Shown piece by piece: positions 50,068-57,782 of a DNA stretch of 64,000 bases. This DNA comes from CAITSH01 sp025356665. Its GTDB lineage: Bacteria > Pseudomonadota > Gammaproteobacteria > Burkholderiales > SG8-39. The stretch is taken from contig JANXRV010000141.1 of the NCBI GenBank assembly GCA_025356665.1, positions 13,857 to 77,856 on the forward strand. Reading direction: 5' to 3'. Numbering within the stretch: position 1 is the stretch's first letter; each line of letters starts with the position of its first letter. The position numbers and the translations under genes were made by a program. The notes below the pieces were generated by a model. It saw only the letters and a program-made list of their open reading frames with translations, was not told where the DNA came from and did not search any database.

Positions 50068-51180
50068 TCACTCAAACAAGAAGGGCACATTGCAACGCCC
50101 GCAGATCTCGCGGATATGCTCGGCCAGCGAATGCGGGATCGGAATGCCCTCGCGCAAACGCTGTTCGCGCTTGAATGCCTCGGGGTCGCCGGGCACCAGC
50201 ACCGGCTCGTCCGGATTCGAAGGCGGGGTCTGGTGCAGCACATCGATGGCATCGTCCAGATCGTCCTCGAAATCGCCTTCGTCGCGAAAAGCCTTCGGGT
50301 CTATGGCCATGAAAAAATGACCCAGGTTGTCCGGATCCCCGGGCTTTTGCGTCTTCACCCTGATGGGCGAAAACGAGGCCCCCGACAGTGCGCCGCCCAG
50401 AATGTGCACCATCATCGCCAGGCCGTAGCCTTTATGACTCGCCATCTGCGCCGTCCCGCCAACCGGTGTCAGGCCGCCGCCCGCATTGGGACCGCGCTTG
50501 TACAAAATATCCATCGCCGCAGACGCATCGGTCACCGGCGTGCCGCTTGCGTCGAGCACCCATCCGGCGGGCAAAGGCTTGCCGTTGAGCTCATAGACCT
50601 TGACCTTGTTGGCTGCGGTGCTGGATGTCGCCATGTCCAGCAGGAAGGGCCGGTTGCGCCTCGCCGGGGCGGCGAAGGCGATCGGATTGGTGCCAAGCAG
50701 CGCCTCTTTGCCGCGCGTCGGCACGGTGTTGATAGTGCGCGTGGCGCTGGTGACCATGCCGATAAAGCCTTTGTTCAGTGCGAGGCCGGCGTAATAGCCG
50801 GCGGCGCCAAAGTGATGCGAATTGCGCACCGTCACCACGCCCACGCCGAGTTTTTCAGCCTTGCTGATCGCCAGCTCCATGCCCATCACGGCGGCCGGAT
50901 GGCCAAGACCCGCATCGGCATCGACCAGGGCGGTAACCGGACCCTCGCGCACTACGCGCGGTATCGCCTTGAGATTGAGCTTGCCCTTGCTGCGCGAGGA
51001 CTCATAGTCCATCAGCATAGACACGCCGTGCGAGTCGACACCGGACAGATCAGTGGCAATCATCACCTCGGCCGTCGTCTCCACCAACTTGGGATCCATT
51101 CCCCAGGCGCTCAGTATGGAGACAATCTGGGCGCGCACGCGCTCTGCCGGCACATTCATCACATCCTTGCCGCCCATCAT
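50068..51180 (-). CDS. Ldh-family oxidoreductase 2
   Basis: The 370-residue protein belongs to the same family as the gene at 46775 but to another branch. DLSGVDSHGVSMLMDYESSR has the catalytic His, RNSHHFGAAGYYAGLALNKG is the substrate region, and MASHKGYGLAMMVHILGGALSG is the C-terminal motif. It should oxidise a 2-hydroxy acid. The ATG at 51180 overlaps the stop of the Bug gene (ATGA). A second ATG at 51177 is possible. It is translationally coupled to the receptor, so transport and first oxidation of the same substrate are likely. Confidence 0.9.
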   Translation of the reverse strand: MMGGKDVMNVPAERVRAQIVSILSAWGMDPKLVETTAEVMIATDLSGVDSHGVSMLMDYESSRSKGKLNLKAIPRVVREGPVTALVDADAGLGHPAAVMGMELAISKAEKLGVGVVTVRNSHHFGAAGYYAGLALNKGFIGMVTSATRTINTVPTRGKEALLGTNPIAFAAPARRNRPFLLDMATSSTAANKVKVYELNGKPLPAGWVLDASGTPVTDASAAMDILYKRGPNAGGGLTPVGGTAQMASHKGYGLAMMVHILGGALSGASFSPIRVKTQKPGDPDNLGHFFMAIDPKAFRDEGDFEDDLDDAIDVLHQTPPSNPDEPVLVPGDPEAFKREQRLREGIPIPHSLAEHIREICGRCNVPFLFE

Positions 51181-52142
51181 TCGGCCTTGATGCCGGCCTC
51201 GCGAATCACGCGGGCCCATTTTTCGGAATCAGCGCGCATGGTGGCGCCAAACTGCTCGGGCGTGTCGCCGACCACGGTGGCGGATAAGGCGGTGATCTTT
51301 TCGCGCAACTCCGGATTTTCCAGCGCCTTGGCGACGTCGGCGGAAATCTTCGACAGGATGTCTTTGGGCGTCGCAGCCGGCGCGACCAGGCCGAACCAGT
51401 TGGTCAGGTCATAGCCGGGCAGCACCTCGCTGATCGAGGGCACGTCGGGCAACTGTGCCGAACGCGACTTCCCAAGCACACCGAGTGCGCGCAGCCTGCC
51501 GTCACGGATATAGGGCAACGCCTGAATCTGGCTGTCCATGGTCATCATGACCTGGCCGCCAAGCAGGTCCTGGAAACTCTGCGCGCTCGCCTTGTAGGGA
51601 ATGTGCGGCATGTCGATACCGGCCAGTCGCTTTAACGACTCGGCGGCAAGGTGCGGCGCGCCGCCCGGGCCGGATGAGGCGTAGGTGATCTGCCCGGGCC
51701 TGGACTTGGCCAGCGCGATGAATTCGGCCAGGTTGCGCGCCGGCACCGACGGATGCACAACCATGACAAAGTGCACGTCGACGACCTTGGTGATGGGCGC
51801 AAAATCCTTCAGCGGGTCCGAGCTCATTTTCGGATAGAGGTGCTTGTTGACGCTCAGATTGCCCAGCGTTCCCATGAATAGCGTGTAGCCGTCAGGCGCC
51901 GCGCGCGCGGCCAGGTCGGTGCCGATAGTGCCGCTGGCGCCGGCGCGGTTCTCGACGATGATCTGCTGGCCCCACATTTCGGTGAGCTTCTGGCCGAGCA
52001 GGCGCGCGACTATGTCGGTGCCCCCGCCGGGTGAGAACGCGACGATTATTTTTACCGGCCGCGTCGGGAAATTCTGTGCCTGCGCCAGACCGCTGCAAAC
52101 CGCCGCAAGCAGTAGTGCCAAGCCGAATCGCTGGATCTTCAT
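51177..52142 (-). CDS. Bug-family (TTT) periplasmic solute receptor 4
   Basis: A 321-residue receptor with signal peptide (LALLLAAVCSGLAQA) and the pattern FPTRPVKIIVAFSPGGGTDIVAR, ENRAGASGTIGTDLAARA and DGYTLFMGTLGN. AAAGGAGGG lies before the ATG at 52142. It is coupled to the Ldh-family gene through an ATGA overlap at its 3' end. No TctA/TctB transporter genes are adjacent, so it must use a transporter encoded elsewhere or act in sensing. Confidence 0.94.
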   Translation of the reverse strand: MKIQRFGLALLLAAVCSGLAQAQNFPTRPVKIIVAFSPGGGTDIVARLLGQKLTEMWGQQIIVENRAGASGTIGTDLAARAAPDGYTLFMGTLGNLSVNKHLYPKMSSDPLKDFAPITKVVDVHFVMVVHPSVPARNLAEFIALAKSRPGQITYASSGPGGAPHLAAESLKRLAGIDMPHIPYKASAQSFQDLLGGQVMMTMDSQIQALPYIRDGRLRALGVLGKSRSAQLPDVPSISEVLPGYDLTNWFGLVAPAATPKDILSKISADVAKALENPELREKITALSATVVGDTPEQFGATMRADSEKWARVIREAGIKAE

Positions 52143-52153
52143 GTTGCCCTCCT

Positions 52154-52175
52154 TTAAGCCGTCATTAAGCCGTCA
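52154..52175. repeat. 11-bp direct repeat over the metallo-hydrolase stop codon
   Basis: TTAAGCCGTCA is present twice in perfect tandem (52154 and 52165). The second copy contains the stop codon of the metallo-hydrolase gene (minus strand). The first lies 12 bp before the Bug receptor start, next to its ribosome binding site. Confidence 0.75.
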
Positions 52176-52923
52176 GTTCAAACAAAGTGGTCTTGTCCAG
52201 GCCATCGCCAAACCAGGCCTTGATCGCCGCTTCACGGGTACCGAGGTATTTTACTTGGTCGTTCTCCAGAACCATGGGCACATCATGTCCCGGCACCAGA
52301 ATATTTCCCGGCCGTTTGCGCCACATTGTCCAGATCGCCTCGATGGAAGCCGCGCTTTGCGTGGCATCGTCGGTCATGTCGGTGCTGCGCGACAGCATTT
52401 CAGCCCGGTTCTTGGCCGCATCGCCGGTGAAAATGACATCACGCTCGCTGCCAGAGAGCACATACACCAGGTGCCCGGGCGTATGGCCCGGAGCGGTGTA
52501 GGCGGTCATGGCCGGAAACACCTCCTCGCCTTCGACCGCCTTGTGCAGCGTCGGCCAGGTTTGCAGTTCGCGCATGTAAAGTTCCGGCACCGGGGTCTCA
52601 CCCCATGGCTCCTTCACCGACCACTCCAGTTCCCGCGCGCCGATGACAATGCGCGAACGGTTGAACAGCGTCCAGTTGACCGAATGGTCGTGATGCGAAT
52701 GGGTCAGCAGCAAGTCGGTCACACCGCGCGGGGTGAGCCCGCGCTTGGCCAGGCGTTCGATCAGCATGCGACGCATACCGAAGGACCCGGCGTCGACCAG
52801 CGCGACCCGACCGCGGCCGCGAATCAGCGCCACGGTACTCCAGCCAAGGCCGCCGTGGCAGACCGATTTGCCCGGAAAGCCCTGCACCACGATATCAATC
52901 TCGAATCCACCCGCCTGGATCAT
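52165..52923 (-). CDS. MBL-fold metallo-hydrolase
   Basis: The 252-residue protein has the metallo-beta-lactamase zinc motif H-x-H-x-D-H in LLTHSHHDHSVNW, with later metal ligands in APGHTPGHL and in the FTGDAAKN loop. GGAGGGG precedes the ATG at 52923. The family covers lactonases, thioesterase-like and glyoxalase-II-like hydrolases. Here a lactone or ester hydrolysis step in an organic-acid route is plausible, but the substrate is not defined by sequence. Confidence 0.9.
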   Translation of the reverse strand: MIQAGGFEIDIVVQGFPGKSVCHGGLGWSTVALIRGRGRVALVDAGSFGMRRMLIERLAKRGLTPRGVTDLLLTHSHHDHSVNWTLFNRSRIVIGARELEWSVKEPWGETPVPELYMRELQTWPTLHKAVEGEEVFPAMTAYTAPGHTPGHLVYVLSGSERDVIFTGDAAKNRAEMLSRSTDMTDDATQSAASIEAIWTMWRKRPGNILVPGHDVPMVLENDQVKYLGTREAAIKAWFGDGLDKTTLFELTA

Positions 52924-52986
52924 TTTGTCCCCTCCATCACATTACAAAGCATGCTGCCCATGCCGGAATAAAAAATAATACGCGCC

Positions 52987-53079
52987 GTCATTGCGGGCGC
53001 AGCGAAGCAATCTCGTTGCCATAGCGAGGATCGTCGCCGCGCGACGCGATTGCTTCGTCGCTGTGCTCCTCGCAATGAC
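52987..53079. repeat. CATTGCGAG dispersed inverted pair, copy 2
   Basis: GTCATTGCGGGCGCAGCGAA with GCAATCTCG at the left and the inverted GATTGCTTCGTCGCTGTGCTCC with CAATGAC at the right form a 93-bp inverted pair between the metallo-hydrolase and amidohydrolase genes. It is the same family as 47855-47937 and 58778-58869. Confidence 0.85.
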
Positions 53080-53104
53080 GATGCAAATGCGGGGATGCGG
53101 ATTG

Positions 53105-54007
53105 CTAGAAGCCATACAGCCGCGCCGGGTTGTCGACGAGAATGCGCCTGAGTTCATCGGCATTCACCCACCCGGCCAGGCGGTTCAGCGCCTTGCCATC
53201 ATCGATCGGATGAAAGGGCTCGATTGCATCGCGTTGGCGCGGCACGCCCGGCCACGCCCCGGGATGCGGCCAGTCGGTGCCCCAGAGCATGCGTTCCGGA
53301 TTCGCGTTGATCAGCGCGCGGGCGATCATTTGTGCATCCGAGCAGTCGGGCAAGACTGAAATACGGTGCGCCGCGGAAAGTTTGACGTAGGCCTTGCCCG
53401 AGCTGACCAGCGACACCATCGCATCAAAGCCCGGCTGGGTACTCCCTTTGGCCGCGTCCGCGCGGCCAAAATGGTCGATCACCACGGGCACGGGCAATTG
53501 CATGATGGTGTCGTGCAGCGAAGCGATCAGCTGCAGGTTGGTGAAGGTCTGCACGTGCCAGCCAAGGGGCGCCACGCGCGATGCCGCCTCGCGCATCAGC
53601 CGTTGCGCGACCCCGGGGTCATGTTGCCCGGCTGATTCGAGGTTGACGCGAACGCCCCGCACCCCGGCAAGGTGCATCGCCTCGAGGTCCGCCTGTGTCG
53701 TGGCGGCGTCGATCACCGCCACGCCGCGCGCGCCGCGCCCCATGGCTTGCAGGCCTTGCAGCGCGTCCACGAGGCAGGCATTGTCGCTGCCCTGCGGACT
53801 CGCCTGCACGATGACCACGCGCTCAACGCCCAGCGCGGTATGCAGCGCCACCAGGTTCTCGACCGAGGCCTCGCCCGGCGTGTAATTGCGCTCCGCGGCC
53901 AGCGCAAAGCGCCCATAAGGACCAAACACATGGACATGGCAGTCGCATGTGCCGGCAGGCATCCCGAAGGACGGCGCGCTGTGGCCGACCCCCATCACCA
54001 TACTCAC
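53105..54007 (-). CDS. Amidohydrolase (2-pyrone-4,6-dicarboxylate lactonase-like)
   Basis: A 300-residue TIM-barrel hydrolase of the amidohydrolase-2 group. It begins with TCDCHVHVFGPYGRFALAAE, carrying the H-x-H metal site and the text seen in LigI-type PDC hydrolases and in other lactonases of aromatic catabolism. Further features are RGVRVNLESA, VPVVIDHFGRADAAKG and LWGTDWPHPG with the catalytic aspartate. The start is GTG at 54007, overlapping the stop of the upstream aldolase (GTGA), or the ATG at 54001. It is coupled to the aldolase gene. Confidence 0.88.
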   Translation of the reverse strand: MSMVMGVGHSAPSFGMPAGTCDCHVHVFGPYGRFALAAERNYTPGEASVENLVALHTALGVERVVIVQASPQGSDNACLVDALQGLQAMGRGARGVAVIDAATTQADLEAMHLAGVRGVRVNLESAGQHDPGVAQRLMREAASRVAPLGWHVQTFTNLQLIASLHDTIMQLPVPVVIDHFGRADAAKGSTQPGFDAMVSLVSSGKAYVKLSAAHRISVLPDCSDAQMIARALINANPERMLWGTDWPHPGAWPGVPRQRDAIEPFHPIDDGKALNRLAGWVNADELRRILVDNPARLYGF

Positions 54008-54807
54008 CGCGCGATGTCCTTCACCTGCCTGGCCTTTTGCGTGCTTGCGCTGAGCAGGAAATTCAGGTCAGTGCCGGTGGACACATAGCGCGCGCCCATC
54101 TTGACGAACTCAGCCACCAGGTCGGGGCGCGATGACAGCCCGCCCACGCCGCAATGTTTGCCGTGTTTGAGGCAGGCGGCGATGGCCGTTGCGTAAGCAT
54201 CCTTGACCAGTTGGTGGTCGTATTGCCCGGGGATGCCCATGTCGGCCATCAGGTCGTTGGCGCCTATCATCACCATGTCGACGCCCTCGACCGCCATGAT
54301 TTCATCGGCGCGCTCCAGCGCATCGGCGGTCTCGAACTGCACCATCACGATGGTCGCATCGTTGAGCGCCTTGTTCGCCTCGGCGACCGGAAAGGCGCGG
54401 TATTGCAGGTGCGGCAGGCCGCCTGAAGCCGAGCGCTCGCCAAAAGGCGGGAACTTTGCCGCGGCAACCACCTCTTCGGCCTCCGCCGCCGAGCGGATGT
54501 GCGGCGCGATCACGCCCTGGGCGCCGCCATCGAGCACCCGCGACACGTGCTCGGGGCGGCGCGTGGGCACACGCACCAGTGGCGTGACGCCCATCTCCAT
54601 TGCCGCCATGCAGATCTGCCCCGCCGCGTCGAAGGAAAAGCTGTTGTGCTCAATGTCGACGTAAATCGAATCAAAGCCGGCGGTGCGCGCGATATGCGCG
54701 ATCTCTATCGTGCGCACGAGGCGCACGGTCATCGACGAGGCCACTTCACCCCGCGCCAGTTTTTCCTTGAGCCTGTTGCGAACGATATCCTTGAGCTCTG
54801 CTGCCAT
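54004..54807 (-). CDS. HpcH/HpaI-family aldolase 1
   Basis: The 267-residue class II pyruvate-type aldolase has GFDSIYVDIEHNSFSFDAAG near residue 40, VTPLVRVPTRRPEHVSRVLDGGAQGVIAPH in the middle with the metal-binding glutamate region, and VDMVMIGANDLMADMGIPGQ toward the end. It cleaves or makes 4-hydroxy-2-oxo acids using Mg or Mn. GGAG precedes the ATG. It is likely coupled with the amidohydrolase downstream. Confidence 0.92.
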   Translation of the reverse strand: MAAELKDIVRNRLKEKLARGEVASSMTVRLVRTIEIAHIARTAGFDSIYVDIEHNSFSFDAAGQICMAAMEMGVTPLVRVPTRRPEHVSRVLDGGAQGVIAPHIRSAAEAEEVVAAAKFPPFGERSASGGLPHLQYRAFPVAEANKALNDATIVMVQFETADALERADEIMAVEGVDMVMIGANDLMADMGIPGQYDHQLVKDAYATAIAACLKHGKHCGVGGLSSRPDLVAEFVKMGARYVSTGTDLNFLLSASTQKARQVKDIAR

Positions 54808-54888
54808 GTCAATGCTCCTTCTGTTTATCCGGTTGTTTGGCCGGCATCCAGCGGCGTGCCCGCTGCCGCGTTTTTCGCCATGAATGGA

Positions 54889-55854
54889 CTACTCAGCCTT
54901 GATGCCCGCCTCTTTTATGAGCTTGCTCCATTTCGCGTGCTCGGAACGGATGTGCGCGGCAAACTGATCGGGCGTGCTGCGCGACAGCGTCAAGCCCTGC
55001 GCCAGCAGTTTGTCACGCACATCGGGCAGTGCCATCACGCGTAACACCTCGGCATTGATGCGCGCGACGATGTCACGCGGCGTTGCCGAAGGCGCGATAA
55101 GCCCCAGCCATGTCTCGGTTTCGTAGCCGGGCAGGCCCGCCTCGGCCACCGTCGGCAATCCGGGCGCGGCGTCGATGCGCGCGGCGCTGGTCACGGCCAG
55201 CCCGCGCAACTTGCCCGACTTGACATGCTGCATCGCCGCGGCGACGTTGGAGAACATCATCGGCAGTTGGCCGCCAAGCATATCGGTCAGCGCCGGCTGC
55301 TCGCCTTTGTAGGAGATGTTGGTCATTTTAATGCCGCTCATCATGGCGAACAGTTCGCCCGCCATGTGCGGCGTGGTGCCCACGCCACCGGAGCCAAAAT
55401 TGAGTTCACCCGGCCTGGCCTTGCCAATCGCAATCAGTTCCTTGACCGAATTGGCGGGCACGGCGGGATTGACCACCAGCACCAGCGGCGTGCTGCCCAC
55501 CAGCGCCACGGCGGCAAAATCCTTCAAGGGATCGAAGCTCGTGACCTTGTTGATTATGGGCACCACCGCCAGTATGGTCTGGCTGGCGATCAGCAGCATC
55601 GTCCCGTCCGCAGGCGCCTTGGCGACCATTTCGGCGGCGATCATCTGCGCGGCACCGGGACGGTTTTCGACAATCACCGTCTGCCCCAGCCCGTCCATGC
55701 GCGAGGCAAGGATGCGCGCCACCGTGTCGTTGGCCCCGCCCGGGGGCGTGCCGACGATAATGCGAATCGGCTTGGACGGGAAGCTGCTTTGCGCTATCGC
55801 TGCGCAAGCGGCAAGGGTACATAAGAGGCCGCTAAGGGCGCGTAAACATTTCAT
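54889..55854 (-). CDS. Bug-family (TTT) periplasmic solute receptor 5
   Basis: A 321-residue receptor with signal peptide (LSGLLCTLAACAAIAQS), FPSKPIRIIVGTPPGGANDTVAR, ENRPGAAQMIAAEMVAKA and DGTMLLIASQT. The Bug fold continues to KWSKLIKEAGIKAE. GGAGAGAAC precedes the ATG at 55854. A 14-bp repeat array lies 55 bp upstream. It is placed between two HpcH aldolase genes, so it probably delivers the acid whose product is cleaved by them. Confidence 0.94.
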   Translation of the reverse strand: MKCLRALSGLLCTLAACAAIAQSSFPSKPIRIIVGTPPGGANDTVARILASRMDGLGQTVIVENRPGAAQMIAAEMVAKAPADGTMLLIASQTILAVVPIINKVTSFDPLKDFAAVALVGSTPLVLVVNPAVPANSVKELIAIGKARPGELNFGSGGVGTTPHMAGELFAMMSGIKMTNISYKGEQPALTDMLGGQLPMMFSNVAAAMQHVKSGKLRGLAVTSAARIDAAPGLPTVAEAGLPGYETETWLGLIAPSATPRDIVARINAEVLRVMALPDVRDKLLAQGLTLSRSTPDQFAAHIRSEHAKWSKLIKEAGIKAE

Positions 55855-55908
55855 GTTCTCTCCTTGTTCAAGACATGTTGACTGGCGGCGCCGGCGCTGC
55901 GGCCGGCT

Positions 55909-55964
55909 CAAGCCTTAGGATTCAAACCTTAGGATTCAAGCCTTAGGATTCAAGCCTTAGAATT
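55909..55964. repeat. 14-bp tandem repeat, four units, over the aldolase 2 stop codon
   Basis: CAAGCCTTAGGATT, CAAACCTTAGGATT, CAAGCCTTAGGATT and CAAGCCTTAGAATT start at 55909, 55923, 55937 and 55951. The last unit contains the TAA stop (TTA at 55957-55959 on the plus strand) of the upstream aldolase gene. The array extends from there toward the Bug receptor 5 start. Confidence 0.9.
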
Positions 55965-56757
55965 TTTGCAACGCATCGCGCACACCCTTTGTCCACGCAC
56001 CCGCGGCGGCGGCAAGAAAGCCGATGTCGGTCTGCGTCGTGACATAAAGACAGCCCTTGCGCACAGCAGCCGCCTGGCGCTCGACGTCGCGGTTGCCGCC
56101 TATGCCGGCGAATTTTCCGTGCGCCTTGGCCGCGGCGATCGCACGCTCCTGCGCGGCGACGATTTGCGGGTCATCGAACTGGCCAGGCTTGCCCATATTG
56201 ACCAGCAGGTCGTTGCTGCCGACATGAATGACATCGACGCCCTGCACCGCGGCAATGGCCTCGACGTTATTGAGCCCCTCGACGGTCTCTATCATGCACA
56301 CCACCAGCGCCGCATCGTTCAGCGCAGGCACACTTTGCGTCAGCGGCACCGCGCGGTAGTCAAAATGCGGGTAAGCGCCGCAGACCGAACGCTTGCCGAT
56401 GGGGCCGAATTTGGCTGCATTGACCCCGCGCTTCGCATCCGCGGCGGTGTTAACGTCGGGAAAAATGATTCCGGTCACGCCGTTATCAAGATAAAGCGAC
56501 ACATTCGGGTCATCGACACTGCGCACGCGCACCATTGGGGCGATGCCGCAAGCGAGCGCGACCTGCGCCATGTTGCCCACCGTCTCGAGGTTGTAGAGCG
56601 AGTGCTGCACGTCGATAAAAATGAAATCGTGCCCGCTCGCCTTGGCGATGCGCACGATGTCACCCGAGCGCCCCATGCGCACGGTCATGCCCAGCGCCGG
56701 TTGACCGGCGCGCATGCGGTCCATGACCGGATTGGGAATGAAAACAGGGTTGGACAT
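55957..56757 (-). CDS. HpcH/HpaI-family aldolase 2
   Basis: A 266-residue aldolase paralogous to the gene at 54004. GHDFIFIDVQHSLYNLETVG, GIAPMVRVRSVDDPNVSLYLDNGVTGIIFP and VDVIHVGSNDLLVNMGKPGQ follow the same order. AGGAG precedes the ATG at 56757. Its stop codon lies inside the 14-bp tandem repeat. The two aldolases share the pattern but not close identity, so they probably act on different substrates or steps. Confidence 0.92.
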   Translation of the reverse strand: MSNPVFIPNPVMDRMRAGQPALGMTVRMGRSGDIVRIAKASGHDFIFIDVQHSLYNLETVGNMAQVALACGIAPMVRVRSVDDPNVSLYLDNGVTGIIFPDVNTAADAKRGVNAAKFGPIGKRSVCGAYPHFDYRAVPLTQSVPALNDAALVVCMIETVEGLNNVEAIAAVQGVDVIHVGSNDLLVNMGKPGQFDDPQIVAAQERAIAAAKAHGKFAGIGGNRDVERQAAAVRKGCLYVTTQTDIGFLAAAAGAWTKGVRDALQKF

Positions 56758-56774
56758 GGCTTGCTCCTGGTTGC

Positions 56775-56807
56775 GAATCGGATTTGAATCGGATTAAAGA
56801 CGGATTT
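56775..56807. repeat. 11-bp tandem repeat upstream of aldolase 2
   Basis: GAATCGGATTT, GAATCGGATTA and AAGACGGATTT start at 56775, 56786 and 56797. The first unit lies 17 bp before the aldolase start (minus strand), just ahead of its ribosome binding site. Confidence 0.7.
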
Positions 56808-56813
56808 AAAAAA

Positions 56814-57758
56814 TCAGACAACGCGATTGGCCGGTTCGCCGCCGTTGAGCACATGCCACATCTGCTGCCCCACCAGCAGCGAGCTTTTTTCCTGCGTCTC
56901 GCGCGTACCCCCGGCCGCGTGGGGGGTGGCGATGACGTTGGGCAGCGACAAAAGCGGATGGCTGGCAGGCGGCGGCTCGACTTCCTCCCACACGTCCAGA
57001 CCGGCGCCAAACAATTTCCCGGCCTTGAGTGCGGCGCACAAGGCCGCCTCGTCGACGATGCCGCCGCGCGCCACGTTGAGCACAATCGCGGTCGGTTTCA
57101 TCAATGCCAGCTCGGCCACGCCCACCATGTGCCGGGTCTCCTCATTGAGCGGCACGTGCATGGTCAGTACGTCGACGCGCGGCAGCATCGCCTCAAACGA
57201 AGCGACACGCTCATGCGGCAGATCGGACCAGCGGCTCGCCGGCACATACGGATCATAGGCAAGAATTTTTGCGTTGAAAGCGCCGTGGTACTTGCGCGCG
57301 ATCAGCGTGCCGATATTGCCCATGCCGACTACGCCGACCGTCTTCTCCCAGCTATCGAGACCGAGGTAGTCGTTTCTTTCCATCTTCGCGCCCGAGCGCA
57401 GGATGCGGTCCATCTCGGCCACGCGCCGCCCCAGGATCAGGCCCATCGCCAGTGCCAGTTCGGCCACCGCTTCGCTGTTCACACCCGGGTTGTTGCAGAC
57501 CGTGACACCGTGCGCCTTGGCCGCCTTAAGGTCCAGGGTATTGACGCCAACGCCCTGCTTGGCCACAACCTTGAGTTTTTTGGCCCTGGCAAAATCATCC
57601 GCCGTGACCGGCTGCATGCGCACCATCACCCCGTCCGCATCCTCGTGCCAGCGGGCCATGCGCGGGTCACCGTAGGGGACAACATCGCAATGCCGGCTGA
57701 TGAACTCCACGCCGGCCGGATGAAAGACATCGAGGCAATAGACTTTGAATTTGCTCAT
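56814..57758 (-). CDS. D-isomer-specific 2-hydroxyacid dehydrogenase (PGDH-like), intact
   Basis: A 314-residue NAD-dependent dehydrogenase. The substrate domain leads to VVAKQGVGVNTLDLKAAKAHG, the cofactor loop is VGVVGMGNIGTLIARK, the catalytic Arg is in VLNVARGGIVDE and the catalytic His in NVIATPHAAGGTRETQE. It is related to 3-phosphoglycerate and glyoxylate reductases. GGAG precedes the ATG. It is a complete version of the family that is broken at 34340. In this cluster it likely oxidises or reduces a hydroxy or keto acid between the aldolase and lactonase steps. Confidence 0.92.
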   Translation of the reverse strand: MSKFKVYCLDVFHPAGVEFISRHCDVVPYGDPRMARWHEDADGVMVRMQPVTADDFARAKKLKVVAKQGVGVNTLDLKAAKAHGVTVCNNPGVNSEAVAELALAMGLILGRRVAEMDRILRSGAKMERNDYLGLDSWEKTVGVVGMGNIGTLIARKYHGAFNAKILAYDPYVPASRWSDLPHERVASFEAMLPRVDVLTMHVPLNEETRHMVGVAELALMKPTAIVLNVARGGIVDEAALCAALKAGKLFGAGLDVWEEVEPPPASHPLLSLPNVIATPHAAGGTRETQEKSSLLVGQQMWHVLNGGEPANRVV

Positions 57759-57782
57759 GTTCGTGCTCCGTTCAATCCGTTT

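Noticed and set aside
49996..51414. A 472-codon open frame on the plus strand
   Set aside because: It is antisense to the Ldh-family and Bug genes, which have signal peptides, catalytic motifs and good start sites.
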